This document shows positions 11,302-23,156 of a stretch of 64,000 bases of DNA, piece by piece. The notes beneath the pieces were generated by a model. The model was given only the letters and a program-made list of their open reading frames with translations, was not told the origin of the DNA and ran no database searches. The first letter of the stretch is position 1. Each line of letters opens with the position of its first letter. The translations under genes were made by a program, and so were the position numbers. The stretch comes from Bromus sterilis (taxonomy: Eukaryota > Streptophyta > Magnoliopsida > Poales > Poaceae): contig OX465600.1 of assembly GCA_950022295.1 (NCBI GenBank), positions 309,266,031 to 309,330,030 of the forward strand. The letters run 5' to 3'.

Positions 11302-11319
11302 TCCCCGGCAACGGCGCCA
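11302..11319 (-). other. Primer-binding site of E2 (tRNA-Asp type)
   Basis: Minus strand TGGCGCCGTTGCCGGGGA, a perfect match to the usual Athila primer site, 10 nt inside the LTR end at 11330. Confidence 0.9.
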
Positions 11320-11329
11320 GACATTGGCT

Positions 11330-12943
11330 TGATACGGTGAGGATCTCTCACTCCTCGTTGGTTACCCCAAGTGGAAGGTGAGATGTAGTGTAGCAGCAAA
11401 TTTCCCTCGGTGAAGATACCAAGGTTATCGAACCAGTAGGACTCCAAGAGATACAAGAAGTCGTCACGGCGCTTGACGTGGACCTGCACACAGATACAAA
11501 TAACTTTGCTCCCAACGAGTACAGAGGAGTTTTCAATTCCTCTGTCCTTGCTGTTTACAAAGGATCAATGCAAGAGATAATAATAGTGGCAACTGAAAGT
11601 AAATTGAAGGTGTAAACAATAATGTGAAGATGGACCGGGATTCCGTAATTTTCACTAGTGATGTCTCTCTCCCAAAAGACGATAAAAGTGCTAGCGAGGT
11701 AAACAAATCACAGTTGGGCAATTGACAGGATTATGAAGGCACCGCAATGCTAACTATGCTAAAAAGAAAGGAAGGTCTCAAAAGCAATGGGCACTACGCC
11801 AAGGTAAGTAGACCGAAATCCAACTTCATCTACTACAAATCATCCAGCTCTAGATATCTATCCAGAACATCTCGCTGGTATTAAGTTGCGAATCCCACCC
11901 AAAGTGTAAACTCAAAGCAACAAACAACTGCATTAAAAGAACTTTGCGTAAAGTAAACAATCCTTGCACCCGCGGATACAAGCACCGTTGTTTTATCTCT
12001 GGTGGAAACAACACATCCCCTAGTCTCATGTTTCTGTCACTCAAGCTAGACATCAAGGGTCTGAACCCAAAATCAAGCATAACGCTCCCTCTTGGAGTTG
12101 CAATAAAATACTTGGCCAAAGTAAAATACGGCAACGGAGAACATGCAAGAATTTACTCAAGAAAAAATATAAAAGAGAAGAACCAAATATAATACTCATC
12201 ACAATCTGAACATAGTCTCATAATCCATCAGATTCCAACAAACTCAGCATAGCAACAACAGAAATTACAAAAGTGCCTCGTTCATGTGAAGTAGCTCAAG
12301 AGGTCTCGAAAGTGGAAGCACAAAGAGGGGAGAGAAGTACATCACATAGCTACTGGTCACGGACCCATGGTCCAAGGAAGACTACTCATGGTACATACGG
12401 GAGGCGTCCATGGCAATGGATGGTCTCCCGGAGGGGGTTCCTCCTCCCGGCAGGGTGCCGGGGCAGCTTCTCCAAGCAGCCCCGATGTAGAAACGGCGGC
12501 GACGGCTGTACAGAGGCAAGATCGCGGAAAAGAGATCGATATTAGGGGTTTCCACCCCGAGGGCTAAATATAGGCGAAGGAGGGCACCGAGCGGGGCCAC
12601 GGGGCAGCCAGGAGGCTCCCTGGCGCGGCCTAGGGCGGGGCCGCGCCAGGGACCCTTCTGGAGTCCCTGTGGTGGCCCCCCTCCTTCCATCCTTTGGTGT
12701 TTCCGGAAGCTTCCGGGTCGCTGATTTTTATCTGATTTTTCCGGATTTTTTGGAGCACTTTAATGGCCGGAAAACCTGAAATACAAAAACAGCAGAAAAC
12801 AGCAACTGGCAGCTGGTTGCACTGGGTTAATAGATTAGTCCAAATATGCACAAAAGTTTATGAAAGTTCAAGCAAAACATGGCAAAGTCACACAAAACAT
12901 GCATGGAGCAAGCAGAAATTATAGATACGTTTGGGACGTATCA
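11330..12943 (-). repeat. 5' LTR of E2
   Basis: 1614 bp, TGAT...ATCA, bordered by the primer site on one side and CACTA sequence on the other. The block around 11940-12120 (gtaaagtaaacaatccttgc) is shared with the LTRs of E3, E7 and the truncated LTR at 15244, so these elements belong to related LTR families. Confidence 0.9.
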
Positions 12944-14239
12944 CTCGCCGGAGGAGGAGGCGTGCCCTGATCACTCGCCGGAGGAGGAGGCGGGCCCTTA
13001 CTCGTCAGAGACGGAGGAGGAGGCGAGCCCTTACTCGCCGGAGGAGAAAGAGGCGTAGGCGGCGTCCAGTTCGGAAGCTTGATGAATTCCTTCGGCCATA
13101 GACATGAAGTCCTCAGAGCATTCTCCAGGAGAGTTTTCCCTTCGCCGGTAGGGTAGTCAAGCTCGATCTCCCCATATCCCTCTACTATTTCTTCGACAAT
13201 CACAACAGCATAGCCTTGTGGAATCGGACGGCAGTGAAATTTTCCGTTGGGTCAAGGAGGTGCAACATGGCCGATAGCCACTTTGGGTTTGAAGTGCATC
13301 AATTGCTTCTTAAGATGGCAATCTTGAGGCTCCGTGATTTCATCCACAGGTTACCTGGGAGCCGTCAAATCTGGCTGCGCAATGAGCTCGGTGGAAGCCA
13401 TGCTGCTTTTACGCTGATATGGCGAGGTAGCTTCTAGGGTAGCTTTGTCAGCTCGATGCCTCTCCTCTAGCGCTTGTACTCTTGCATGAAACTTCTACAT
13501 ATCGCTGGGCTCCTGTTTACTCTTCCTCTCCCTACTTCTGTAACCGCCAGCGTCGGGGAACCCATGCTTCCACAGAACGGAACCTGGCGTGCCTCGTGTT
13601 CGTCCTGGGTGCTCAGAATTCCAGAGGGCCTTTGTGAGCTCGTCGTTCTCTCTGTCGGAAACGAACGTCCCTGCCTCCGTTTCGGCAATTAACTCCCGAA
13701 GCTTTGCGATTAACTCCCGAAGTTGTTCGTTCATCCAAGAGCACTTTCCTGTTTTAGGGTCCAAGGTTCCCCCAACCCCGAAGAACCAATTCCTTCCACG
13801 CTGTAACCAGTTGAATATCTCTGGTAAGATCCCTTTCCCAAGAAGGTCAGGTTCAGCCTTGTGCCACAACGGTCGGGCTTTGAGGTAGCCACCTGACCCC
13901 GTGTGATGGTGATGCTTCTTCTTTTCAGCATTTAGCTTGTTTATCGCTGACATATTCTTACTCTTCTCTGATGTCTTGTGGGCCACAAATGCGGGCCACT
14001 GTTCTATTATCTTCTCAAATCGGCCCTCGAATATTGGAGTCTTCTCTTTGTCGACAAACGTTGTTTTCAACTCATCCTTCCACCTCCTGAGTAGATATGC
14101 CATCTTCTTAAGATCATGAGCCTTGCCCTTTTTCTCTATAACTGGCTTTTCCGGATGCTCCTTTTCCGGTAGGGTGAAATTTTCCTTTAGCGCGGTTCAA
14201 AGATCATCTTTCTGTCTATCGGTGACAAAAGACACTTCA
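12944..14239 (-). pseudogene. CACTA transposon ORF (middle and C-terminal part)
   Basis: Minus-strand segments with the character of the second ORF of grass CACTA (En/Spm) elements. 14239-13495 contains RRWKDELKTTFVDKEKTP, the stretch WFFGVGGTLDPKTGKC and a Glu/Leu-rich coiled region; 13203-12944 contains VEEIVEGYGEIELDYPTGEG and LPNWTPPTPLSPP, followed by proline repeats. The family reads on without a break, whereas this copy has a TGA at 14199-14197 (apparently a lost Trp codon) and further breaks between 13494 and 13204. It is the direct continuation of the exons at 55710-56283: removing the 41.5-kb composite and one gggtc copy brings DPDE-like and VSFVTDRQ-like segments together. Such proteins are associated with the transposase gene; exact role not known to me. 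Confidence 0.8.
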
Positions 14240-14244
14240 GGGTC

Positions 14245-14690
14245 TGACGAGGATCGGCCTCGGCAAATCCCATGGTCAGCGACCCTGGGTTAGATCATAG
14301 AGAGAACAGGTTGGCGATACTCGTCGGCTAACAGGAGAAGCACTTCCTGCTCGATAATATTATGCGAGGGGGCGATTACAGTGGGAGTCTAGGCGAGTTC
14401 GCGCAAGACTAGAGGTGACGATTGTAGATTGGATGTCCTAAGATGTCACCCCTCCCAGCCTTTATATACTAGGCAAGGTCTCGGAGAGTCCATCTCAGGT
14501 TTACAGAGGTGCTTGCCTAATTCTATCCTTGCCTTAAACACCAAGTCGTGACTTCCATATTGATCGCGGACTCCTATGTTGGTGCTTGGAGCGGGCCAGT
14601 CATGGGCCTGTCGAAGCTTCCAGCGAGCCTCCCGTCCTTGTATGCACCAGGTATCATCGCATGTAGGAGTCATGGGGTCACCCCTCATCA
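14245..14690 (-). repeat. 3' LTR of the Tat element
   Basis: 446 bp, TGACGAGG...CCTCATCA on the plus strand; pairs with 55264-55709. The plus-strand text includes ctttatatactaggc. Target-site copy gggtc immediately left. Confidence 0.93.
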
Positions 14691-15243
14691 GTAGTCCCCG
14701 AGTGCCTGGGGGACTCAAAGAGTCGCGCAGGGACTTGATCATCCTTGTTCGCTTTGCGCAGCGCGGCTGCGAGTCGCTGGCAGCTTTAGCCATGACAAAT
14801 GTTTAATTTCGAGGGATGCTAAGCTGAAAGGGCCCAAGGTAGTCGGCTGGTCGAGCCTTGGTGAATTGCGCTAGTGGAAAATACCTCAGTAGCCCAATAA
14901 AGCCCGTGTCCCTCAACACGAACTTGGGAACGACCGGTGTCTAGCAAAGTTCATGCCGCCGGTCCCAGTAAAAAGCCTTAACTCGTCCGTTGTCGGCTCA
15001 TATCTCAATAATGCGAGCGCATGGAAAATTTCGGGAATGAAGTCGCGCTGTTGCAAATCCCGGCCCGGATGTCTACGCTGCGGGGTCTTACCTACATGCT
15101 AAGCTTGCGTGGCATCTGGGTACAACAATTCGCAACCCAGACATCATTTTTGGTAGAGGCGCGGAGCCTAAATAGAGATGCACCCACTTGGAATAAACAA
15201 TCAAGTGAGCTGTTAGAGGTCACTCGCAGAACTTTTGCGAGCT
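14691..15243. other. 3' non-coding region of the Tat element, proximal to the LTR
   Basis: 553 bp with no supported gene. The minus strand is purine-rich next to the LTR (CTCGGGGACTAC before the LTR) and may hold the polypurine tract. The region ends where a truncated LTR is inserted at 15244. Confidence 0.6.
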
Positions 15244-16904
15244 AATACGTCCAAAACGTATCTATAATTTCTTCTTGCTCCATGCATCTTTTGTGTGATA
15301 TTGCTCTGATATTGATGAACTTCCATACACTTTTGATCATATTTGGACTAACCTATTAACTCATTGCACCCCAGTGCCAGTTCCTGTTTTCTGCTGTTTT
15401 TGCATTTCAGGTTTTCCCATTATTTAAAGTGCCATAAAAATTCTGGGAAAAATCAGCGTACGGGAACCTTCCAGAAGAGCCCTAGTGGGGCCAGAGGGGA
15501 GCCAGGGGTGGCCCAGGCGGCCACCTGGCGCGGCCACCCCCTAGGCCGCGCCAAGGGGGCGCTTGGGGCCCCTGGTCCACCTCTGGCTGCCCACCTTTGC
15601 CTATTTATTCCCTGTGACTAGAAACCCTCGGGGAAAGAACCCTTTTTCACGATCTCTTCTCTGTTCCGCCGCTGCTGCGCTTCCAAGATCGGGAGCACCA
15701 GGAGACCTCTTCCCGGCACCCTGCCGGAGGGAGGAACGACCTCCGGGAGCTTCTCCACCACCATGGATGCTTCCCAGATGAACCGTAAGTAGTCCACCTT
15801 GGACCATGGGTCCATTATCAGTAGCTATGTGATGTTCTCCTCTCCTCTTTGTTCTTCATGGTTTAGACCTCGTGAGCTGACCTACATGATCGAGGCACAT
15901 ATGTAATCTTTCTGTTGTTGCTATGCTGAGTTTGCTGGGATCCGATGGATTATGAGACTATGTTCAGATTGTGTTTGAGTAATATATTTGTTTCTCCTCT
16001 TTTATATTTATGTTCTTAGGTAATTCTTGCATGTTCTCCGTTGCTATTTATTGCTTTGGCCAAGTAGTAGGTAGTGACTCCAAGAGGGAGCGTTATGCAT
16101 GATTGTGGGTTCATGCCCCCCGATGACTAGCTTGAGTGACAAAAACATGAGTCTAGGGGATGTGTTGTTGCCACAAGGTAGAAAACAATGGTGCTTGTAC
16201 TTGCGGGTGCAAGGATTGTTTACTTTACGCAAAGTTCTTTAATGCAGTTGTCTGTTGCTTTGAGTTTATACTTTGGATGGGATTCACAACTTAATACCAG
16301 CGAGATGTTCTGGATAGATATCTCAAGGTGGATGATTAGTAGGTAGATGCAGATGGATTTTGGTCTACTTGTCTTGGCGTACTACCCAAGCTTTTGAGCC
16401 TCTTCCTTTCTTTATAGCATAGTTAGCATTGGTTTGCGCACATAATCCTGTCAATTGCTTGGCTATAATTTGTTTACCTCGCATGGCTATTTTATCATCT
16501 TTTGGGAGAGAGACATCACTAGTGAACATCATGGGACCCCGGTCCATATTTCCACCACTGTTTACACCCGCTATTTATTTTCTGCTTTATTTCCTTTTCC
16601 GTTGCTATCACTATCATTATTATCCCGTGCGTTTGATCCTTTGTGAACATCAAGGCCGGAGGGATTGAAAACCTCTCTGAACTCGTTGGGAGCGAAGTTA
16701 TCTGTTGTGTGTTAAGGTCCACGTCAACCGCCTAATTGCTGGCGCCGTTGTCACCTTCCTGTCGTTGTTGGAGTCCTACCAGAGACAAACCTTGGTATCT
16801 TCACCGAGGGAAATATGTTGCTGTCTACATCTCAACCTTCCACTTTCGGTAACCAACGATGGGCGAGAAGCCATCGAAGAAATTTCTGGCGCCGTTGCCT
16901 GGGA
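15244..16904 (+). mobile_element. Truncated Athila-type element: LTR plus primer site only
   Basis: LTR from about 15244 (taatacgtccaaaacg, with TG mutated to TA) to about 16877 (gccatcga), followed by tttctggcgccgttgcctgg containing the primer site 16887-16904. Internal sequence stops within a few bases after it and Tat sequence resumes near 16910. The LTR matches the E7 LTR at 57559-59346 in order and orientation. This looks like a copy that lost everything from just behind the primer site to the 3' end; no clean target-site duplication is visible. Confidence 0.75.
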
Positions 16905-17077
16905 AGCAAGAAAACAATACCCGTCAACTCTCGCGCCATCACGAGCTCAGACGGGGAAAATAAGAAAGCGCCCTCTCGGAAGGTTGTCGAGTGAGCGAGT
17001 AGATCATAATGTCGAATACTTTGTGGGGCCCTTACGAGTAGTCACTCGAATGTTTTACTGTCTTCAGGGTGAGGGAG

Positions 17078-18103
17078 TGATGGCACGAGAGTGTTATACT
17101 TGTGTAAAGTAAACAATCCTTGCATTCGCGGATACAAGCACCGTTGTTTTATCCCTGGTGGCAATAGCACATCCCCCAGTCTCATGTTTCTGTCACTCAA
17201 GCTAGACATCAAGGGGCTGAACCCACAATCAAGCATAACGTTCCCTCTTGGAGTTGCAACAAAATACTTGGCCAAAGTAAAATACGGCAACGGAGAACAT
17301 GCAAGAATTTACTAAAGAACAAAATATTAAAGATAAGAACCAAATATATTACTCATCACAATTTGAACATAGTCTCATAATCCATCAAATCCCAACAAAC
17401 TCAGCATACCAACAGCAGAAAATTACAAAAGTGCCTCGATCATGTGAGGCAGCTCACGAGGTCTCGAAAGTGGAGGCACAAAGAAGGGAGAGATAGATCA
17501 CATAGCTAATGGTCATGGACCCATGGTCCAAGCGGAACTACTCACGGTACATACGGGAGGTGTCCATGGCTATGAATGGTCTCCCGGAGGGGGTAGCTTC
17601 TCCCGGCAGGGTGCCTGAGCAGCTTCTCCACGCAGCCCCGATCATGAAACGGCGGCGGCAGCGGAACAGAGGCGATATCGCGAAAGAGGGAGTCCGTCTA
17701 GGGGTTTCCACCCCGGGGGGTAAATATAGGCGAAGGGGGGCACCGAGAGCAGCCACGAGGCAGTCAGGAGGGTCCCTGGCGCGGCCTAGGGTGGGGCCAC
17801 GCCAGCTGCCCTCCTGGCTGCCTGGTGGTGGCCCTCCTGCCATATCTTGATTATTCCGGAACCTTCTGTCGCGCTGATTTTTTATCTGATTTTCCTGGAT
17901 GTTTCTGGAGCAATTTTAATGGCCGGAAAACCTGAAATACAAAAATAGCAGAAAACAGCAACTGGCAGCTGGGTGCACTGGGTTAATAGATTAGTCCAAA
18001 TATGCTCAAAAGTGTATGAAAGTTCAAGCAAAACATGGCAAAGTCACACAAAACATGCATGGAGAAAGAAGAAATTATATATACGTTTGGGACATACGTA
18101 TCA
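17078..18103 (-). repeat. 3' LTR of E3 with an internal deletion
   Basis: 1026 bp against 1645 bp for its partner. After gtgttatact it jumps to tgtgtaaagtaaac, removing what corresponds to roughly 23181-23803 of the other LTR; ACT is shared at both break points. Confidence 0.88.
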
Positions 18104-20958
18104 ACATCCCCAAGCTTAATTCCTGCTCGTCCTCGAGTAGGTAAATGATAACAAGCATAATTTCTGTGGTGACATGCCACACAACCATATATGGACTTTT
18201 AAGTAAAGCAATCAAAGAATGCAATTCAAATCAAGTCTTAACAAGAAAGAGTCTATATTAGCATTGACATAAGCAACAAAAGAACAAAAGGTGCAAGAGC
18301 TTTCGCTGGCCGTGACTCGAATGTCTCCAGATGGTGTTTGCGTGCATGCAGGGGACTGGGAAAAAGAGAGAAAAAAGGTTGTTGAGAACAACTATCTACT
18401 AAAGTTTCACACTTGCTCTCCTTTGGATTCTTATCTTGACTAGTCCCCAGACCAATAGCCAGGTACAAGTCAATCTGATCCACTCCCTTTCGATATTTTG
18501 AGCACTCATGCAATGGATGAGCGTGAGCAAGAAAGTTGACACATAAAAGGCGAAACAGAAAGAAGGTGGAGGAGGAAGACAAAAAGGTGTGCAAAGCTCA
18601 CATCAATGAGGACAATCATAGGCGAGAGAAGGCCATATGATAGATATGATGTGAGGAGTAGGGATTGCCATGCAACTGATGCATATATGAGCTAAAAGCT
18701 CTCCAAGGGAACTAGTGGGGGTGCATCTAACTTGGTTGCTCAAGAAGACCTAGAGCTCGTTTGAGGAGGCTCATCATTGGAATATACAAGCCAAGTTCTA
18801 TAGTGTGAAGGTCCCCACATAGCTATATGCATGATGATGATCTCTATGGAGTACAAGGGATAGAGGATGAAGTACTAGTGTGGATCTCTCAAAAGGAATA
18901 GTAGTGTGCCCCCTTCTCTCTTTTTATTTTTCTTTTTTCTCTTTTTTCTATTTTCTTGTATTTTTTTGTGGCCTCAATGGCTCTCTCTATTTCTCTCTCA
19001 TTTGTCCTCTTTGGGATCTTTTGATTTTGTCCTCTTTGGGATCTTTTCCTCACTTTATGGGCAACACTCTATATTTTACAAGAATATAGGAGATCTTTCA
19101 CACTTTACAAAGGTACTCACATAATGAAGATATAACTATCATGATGCAAATGTATGTCTCTGCCAGGGTAGCAAGATATGCAATGATATAGCGCGTCATG
19201 TAGCAATGATTAGGGCAAGGCCCAACTAGCATGCGGCTCATCGATCAAGCAAGTAGCATGTATGACATGAAGATCTAGTCATGAGAGGGTGGATGTTGCA
19301 TGGCAATGTATCTCGGAAAGGCTATGGAAATGCCTTGATAGGTAGGTATGGTGGATATTTTGAGGAAGGTTATAAGGAGGCTTATGATCACAGAGCATAT
19401 CGTGCCAAGGGTTTGGATGTACCGGCGAAGGTGGACGCCAACTCTCAGAGTGAGAAGAAAGCAATGCACGGCACATGAGAGGCTAGAAAAAGTATAGGTG
19501 GGTTGAAGTGTCAACTTTCGAATACTCACATTAGTCTGAAGAACTCATGCACTTATTATCGGTAACTCTCAATCTAATAAGGAGGTTCACAAAGAGGCAA
19601 GTACCCCGAGGAGGAGTGTATGGGGGTTTGGTTATCCTTGCGCATCCTCGACTCATGGTACGTGAGTGTTCTCTAATATTCAAACCCTCCAGAGGTTTGT
19701 GATCCATCTAGTAGCTAGAATTCTCAACAGGGGTTTTTGGTTTTCGAAAATCACACGGATTGCCCAAAATACGACATCTATCACTAATAGGCTCGAGCTC
19801 TTGACACCAAAAGTTCAAACATTACTCTAGTCAATACCTCAAAACTATTGCAAGTTATTACTACAAAGATAATAGCAACTTCAACTACCTATTTCTAGTT
19901 AGGACACAAAACTCAGTGCAACAGGCAAACTCTCTAACAAGATAAAACATGCAACCTATAGAAAGTTCAACCTAAAACAAAAGAAAAGCTCTAGAAAAAC
20001 TAAAGCACTATAACTAAACAGAGCAGCAGCTAAGAAAATAAAAAGAACAACTCACAGCTAAAAGAATAGGCAAGCAAATCCTATGAGGAGTTCTAGTTCA
20101 AGCGGAGCGTGTAACTCTCCCACACAAAAGAAAGTACGCTGGGATCTAACTTGTTACTTAAGCAATCAAAGAAAAAGAAAACTAAAAACAAAACCTAAGA
20201 GCAAGACGCTCCAAGAATAGCACATAATGCATGAAGAGATAAATATTAGTGCAACAAGGGACGAACTGATAATTGTTGATGAAGAAGGGGATGCACGGGG
20301 GCATCCCCAAGCTTAGACGGTTGAGTCTCCTTGAATATTTATTGGGGGTGCACATGGGCATCCCCAAGCTTGAGCGTTTTACACTCTCGGATCTTCTTTC
20401 ATCATTTTCCATCGCACACTTGAAAACTCCCTTCATACATAACTCATTGTAAACTGATTAGACAGGTTAGTACCCTAATAAACTAATTTTTCCTTTGCTG
20501 GAAATAAAGATAATCTTGAAGATCTACTATTTCCCAAGATTTCAATAAAGTTTTTGCAAAGAAAAACAAAGCTTAAGGTTTGCAAAAGTGAAGAGAGGAA
20601 AAACGTGGCAGAATCTATGAAAAATAGAACAACAGATAGAAACGAATTTTTTAGGGGTACTTCAGCAACTCAAATCAAAAAACTCAGAACATACGCAAGT
20701 TTCGTAATTGTATAGAGCACGATGTGTAAAAATTTCAGCTCAAAAAGATGAACTGGGATTGTTCTCCGATTTTTCTAGTCACAAGGACAGAATCTGTTTT
20801 CTGGACAGTATGTCACAACTTTCACTTCCCTTGTCGTATGCGGCTATAAAAGGCACAAAGCTTAAAAAGCAAAGATACAATGATGTTGCTATAGTAGTAA
20901 CAATCATCAATACCACTAAAAATAGAAGAAAAGCAAAAAGAAAAACCTAAATTCGTTG
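18104..20958 (-). other. Non-coding 3' region of E3
   Basis: Begins beside the LTR with acatccccaagcttaattcc, whose minus-strand reading (TTAAGCTTGGGGATGT) is the polypurine tract also seen before the 3' LTRs of E4 and E5. It holds a pyrimidine tract at about 18910-18975 and two copies of a word like tcctctttgggatctttt near 19010-19045. No coding sequence; apparent frames are shadows. Confidence 0.75.
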
Positions 20959-20972
20959 CGGGCTGCCTCCCG
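20959..20972 (-). other. Short stem-loop after the E3 coding region
   Basis: Same CGGGAGGCAGCCCG stem-loop and neighbouring AAGCGCTT palindrome as in E2, about 30 nt beyond the stop codon of the protease frame. Confidence 0.45.
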
Positions 20973-21002
20973 AAAGCGCTTCTTTAAAGCCATTAGCTAG
21001 GC

Positions 21003-22930
21003 TTAAAGCAGAAGATCAAGTTTTTTCAACAGAATAACTAGCCCGTGTGACAGACTCAAAAGGAAACTTAATATTTTTCCTAGGAAATGTTCCATCCCAT
21101 TCGTGAGAGGGAATTGCAATTTGATATTCCCCTCTTTCGTGTCAATAACAGCACCAACTGTGCGAAGAAAAGGACATCCCATAATAATTGGACAAGAAGG
21201 TTCACATTCAATGTCCATAATAGTAAAATCAACGGGAACATAATTGTCATTGAAAATGATAAGAACATCGTCGATCTTCCCCAAAGGTTTCTTTAAGGAA
21301 GAATCAACAAGACGAACACCAAAAGAACAAGAATCAAATGGTTTCAATTCAAGCATATCATACATTCTTTTGGGCATAACAGAGATACTAGCTCCAACAT
21401 CACATAAAGCATAACAAGGGAAGTTATTTAATTTGATTTTTATCATAGGATCACAACCATCTTCTAGCTTCCTAGGTATGGAGGCTTCTAGTCTAAGCTT
21501 CTCCTCCCTAACTTTGATTAGAGCATTGGTGATATGCTCTTTGAAGGCAAGATTAAGTGTGCTAGTGTGGGGGTCTCTAGACATCTTGTGTAGGAAACCA
21601 ATAACTTCAGGTAAAGTGCAGTTGTCAAAGTCTAGGTCACTACTATCTATCAAGGAGGTAGTGATATCATTTAAGCTCACTTGTTTGAAAGCCTCTACGT
21701 TCATAGAGGTTTCTTCATCTATGGTTGAGGTGGTAGCATCACCATTGATAGGTCCAGTGGGACTAGGGGTGTGATGGGTGCTAACAGTTTGGACATCATC
21801 AACTACTTGGATAGTGGCTACTGTGTGGTAGGTAGGAAGGCTCTTAATTCTATCCTCTTCCTCTTTTTCTATAGCCCATCTCTCTTTGAGTTTAGCCATC
21901 ATCCTAATATTTTTATTGATTTGTAACTAGATAGCATTAATAGGAGTGACCTTGCTCTCCTCAAGGGGAGAGGTTCTAATTTTAACATATATACATCAAG
22001 GGCTAAGTTGTCTACCTTCCAACAAAGATTATCTAATTTAACTAGTTTTTCTTCCACATTCTTGTTGAAGGATTTTTGGGTACTAATAAAGTCTCTAAGC
22101 ATACTCTCTAGTTCAGAGGTGGAGTTTTTGGTGCTAGGATAAGTGTTGTTGCTCCCATAGTTGTTGGATGGGAAAGGACTAGGATTGTTTCTACCAAAAT
22201 TACTCCTATAAGCATTATTGTTGAAGTTGTTTCTGGAGAAAAAGTTCACATCTACTTGATCCTGAGCAATCAAAGAATTTAAAGGAACATTTTGAGGATC
22301 AATAGGAGCTTGCTTGGTAAGTAGAGACATGATAAGGTCAACCTTTTCATTTAGAGAGATCTCCTCGACAGAATTTACCTTCTTACTAGTTGGAGATCTT
22401 TCGGTGTGCCACTGAGAGTAGTTCAGCATCATCTCATCAAGTAGCTTTGTGGCAGCACCAAGTGTGGTCGACATAAAGGTTCCTCCTGCGGCCGAATCTA
22501 ACAGGTTCCGCAAGGTAAAGTTCAAAATTGCGTAAAAAGTCTGGATAACCATCCAGGTAGTCAGTCCATGTGTGGGGCAGTTCTTGACAAGCGTCTTCAT
22601 ACGTTCCCATGCCTGGGCAACGTGTTCATTATCCAATTGCCTGAAATTCATAATGTTACTCCTCAATTTAATAATTTTAGCAAGGGGGTAGTACTTCCCG
22701 ATAAAATCATCCTTACACTTATCCCAAGAATCTATGCTATTCTTAGGCAAGGATTGAAACCAAATTTTAGCTTCATCCCTTAAAGAGAAAGGAAAAATCT
22801 TAAGCTTAACAATTACACCATCTACTTCTTTGTAATTTTGCATATCACAAAGCTCAATAAAATTATTTAAATGCAAAGCAGCATCATCTCTAGCACCAGA
22901 GAATTGATCTGTCATAACAAGGTTCAGCAA
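21003..22930 (-). pseudogene. gag-pr: gag and aspartic protease of E3, split by a frameshift and a stop
   Basis: The first frame (22930-21899, 343 codons) starts about 230 nt after the LTR end; its N-terminal two thirds are the retrotransposon gag domain (PF03732-like): IFPFSLRDEAKIWFQSLP at residues 46-63, then MNFRQLDNEHVAQAWERMK, and an Asn-rich linker with no zinc knuckle. The second frame (21902-21003, 299 codons) holds a retropepsin domain with ALCDVGASISVMPKRMYDML at residues 165-184 and PIIMGCPFLRTVGAVID near 241-257. The frames overlap by ATGA, but comparing the frames shows a frameshift near 21970 and a TAG at 21929-21927, so it was one polyprotein. No pol follows. Confidence 0.87.
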
Positions 22931-23128
22931 AGCAGGTTTAATATCATAAGAAGGTGCTGACGTAGCAGGTGTAGCAATAGGAGTGCAGATAAACTAACCC
23001 ATAGTAGCAGCAGGTATTTTTGGTATTTTTCATAAGGGACACAAAAGTAAAAAATGAAAGGTAAACTAACAAGACTAAAAAGCAAAGATAAAAGATAGTG
23101 TGCAACTCCCCTATCTTGTAGACTGTAG

Positions 23129-23146
23129 TCCCCGGCAACGGCGCCA
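23129..23146 (-). other. Primer-binding site of E3 (tRNA-Asp type)
   Basis: Minus strand TGGCGCCGTTGCCGGGGA, 10 nt from the LTR end at 23157. Confidence 0.9.
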
Positions 23147-23156
23147 GAAAACTTGG

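Larger units (their letters stand above)
7340..12943 (-). mobile_element. E2: non-autonomous Athila-type Gypsy element with truncated 3' LTR
   Basis: LTR starts tgatacggtgaggatctctc occur at 7340 and 11330. The right (5') LTR is complete to gacgtatca at 12943; the left (3') LTR stops at about 8682. Flanking target-site copies are ctctc (7335-7339) and ctcgc (12944-12948), one mismatch. The primer site is at 11302-11319, and the only coding region is a short gag-like frame at 10344-11159. No protease, RT or integrase is seen, so it must have moved with proteins from another element. Confidence 0.9.

Noticed and set aside
21899..21902. ATGA overlap in E3 as a programmed frameshift or reinitiation site
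   Set aside because: The gag-like linker can be followed in the protease frame upstream of the ATG up to a TAG at 21927-21929, so the overlap is an accident of an indel near 21970.
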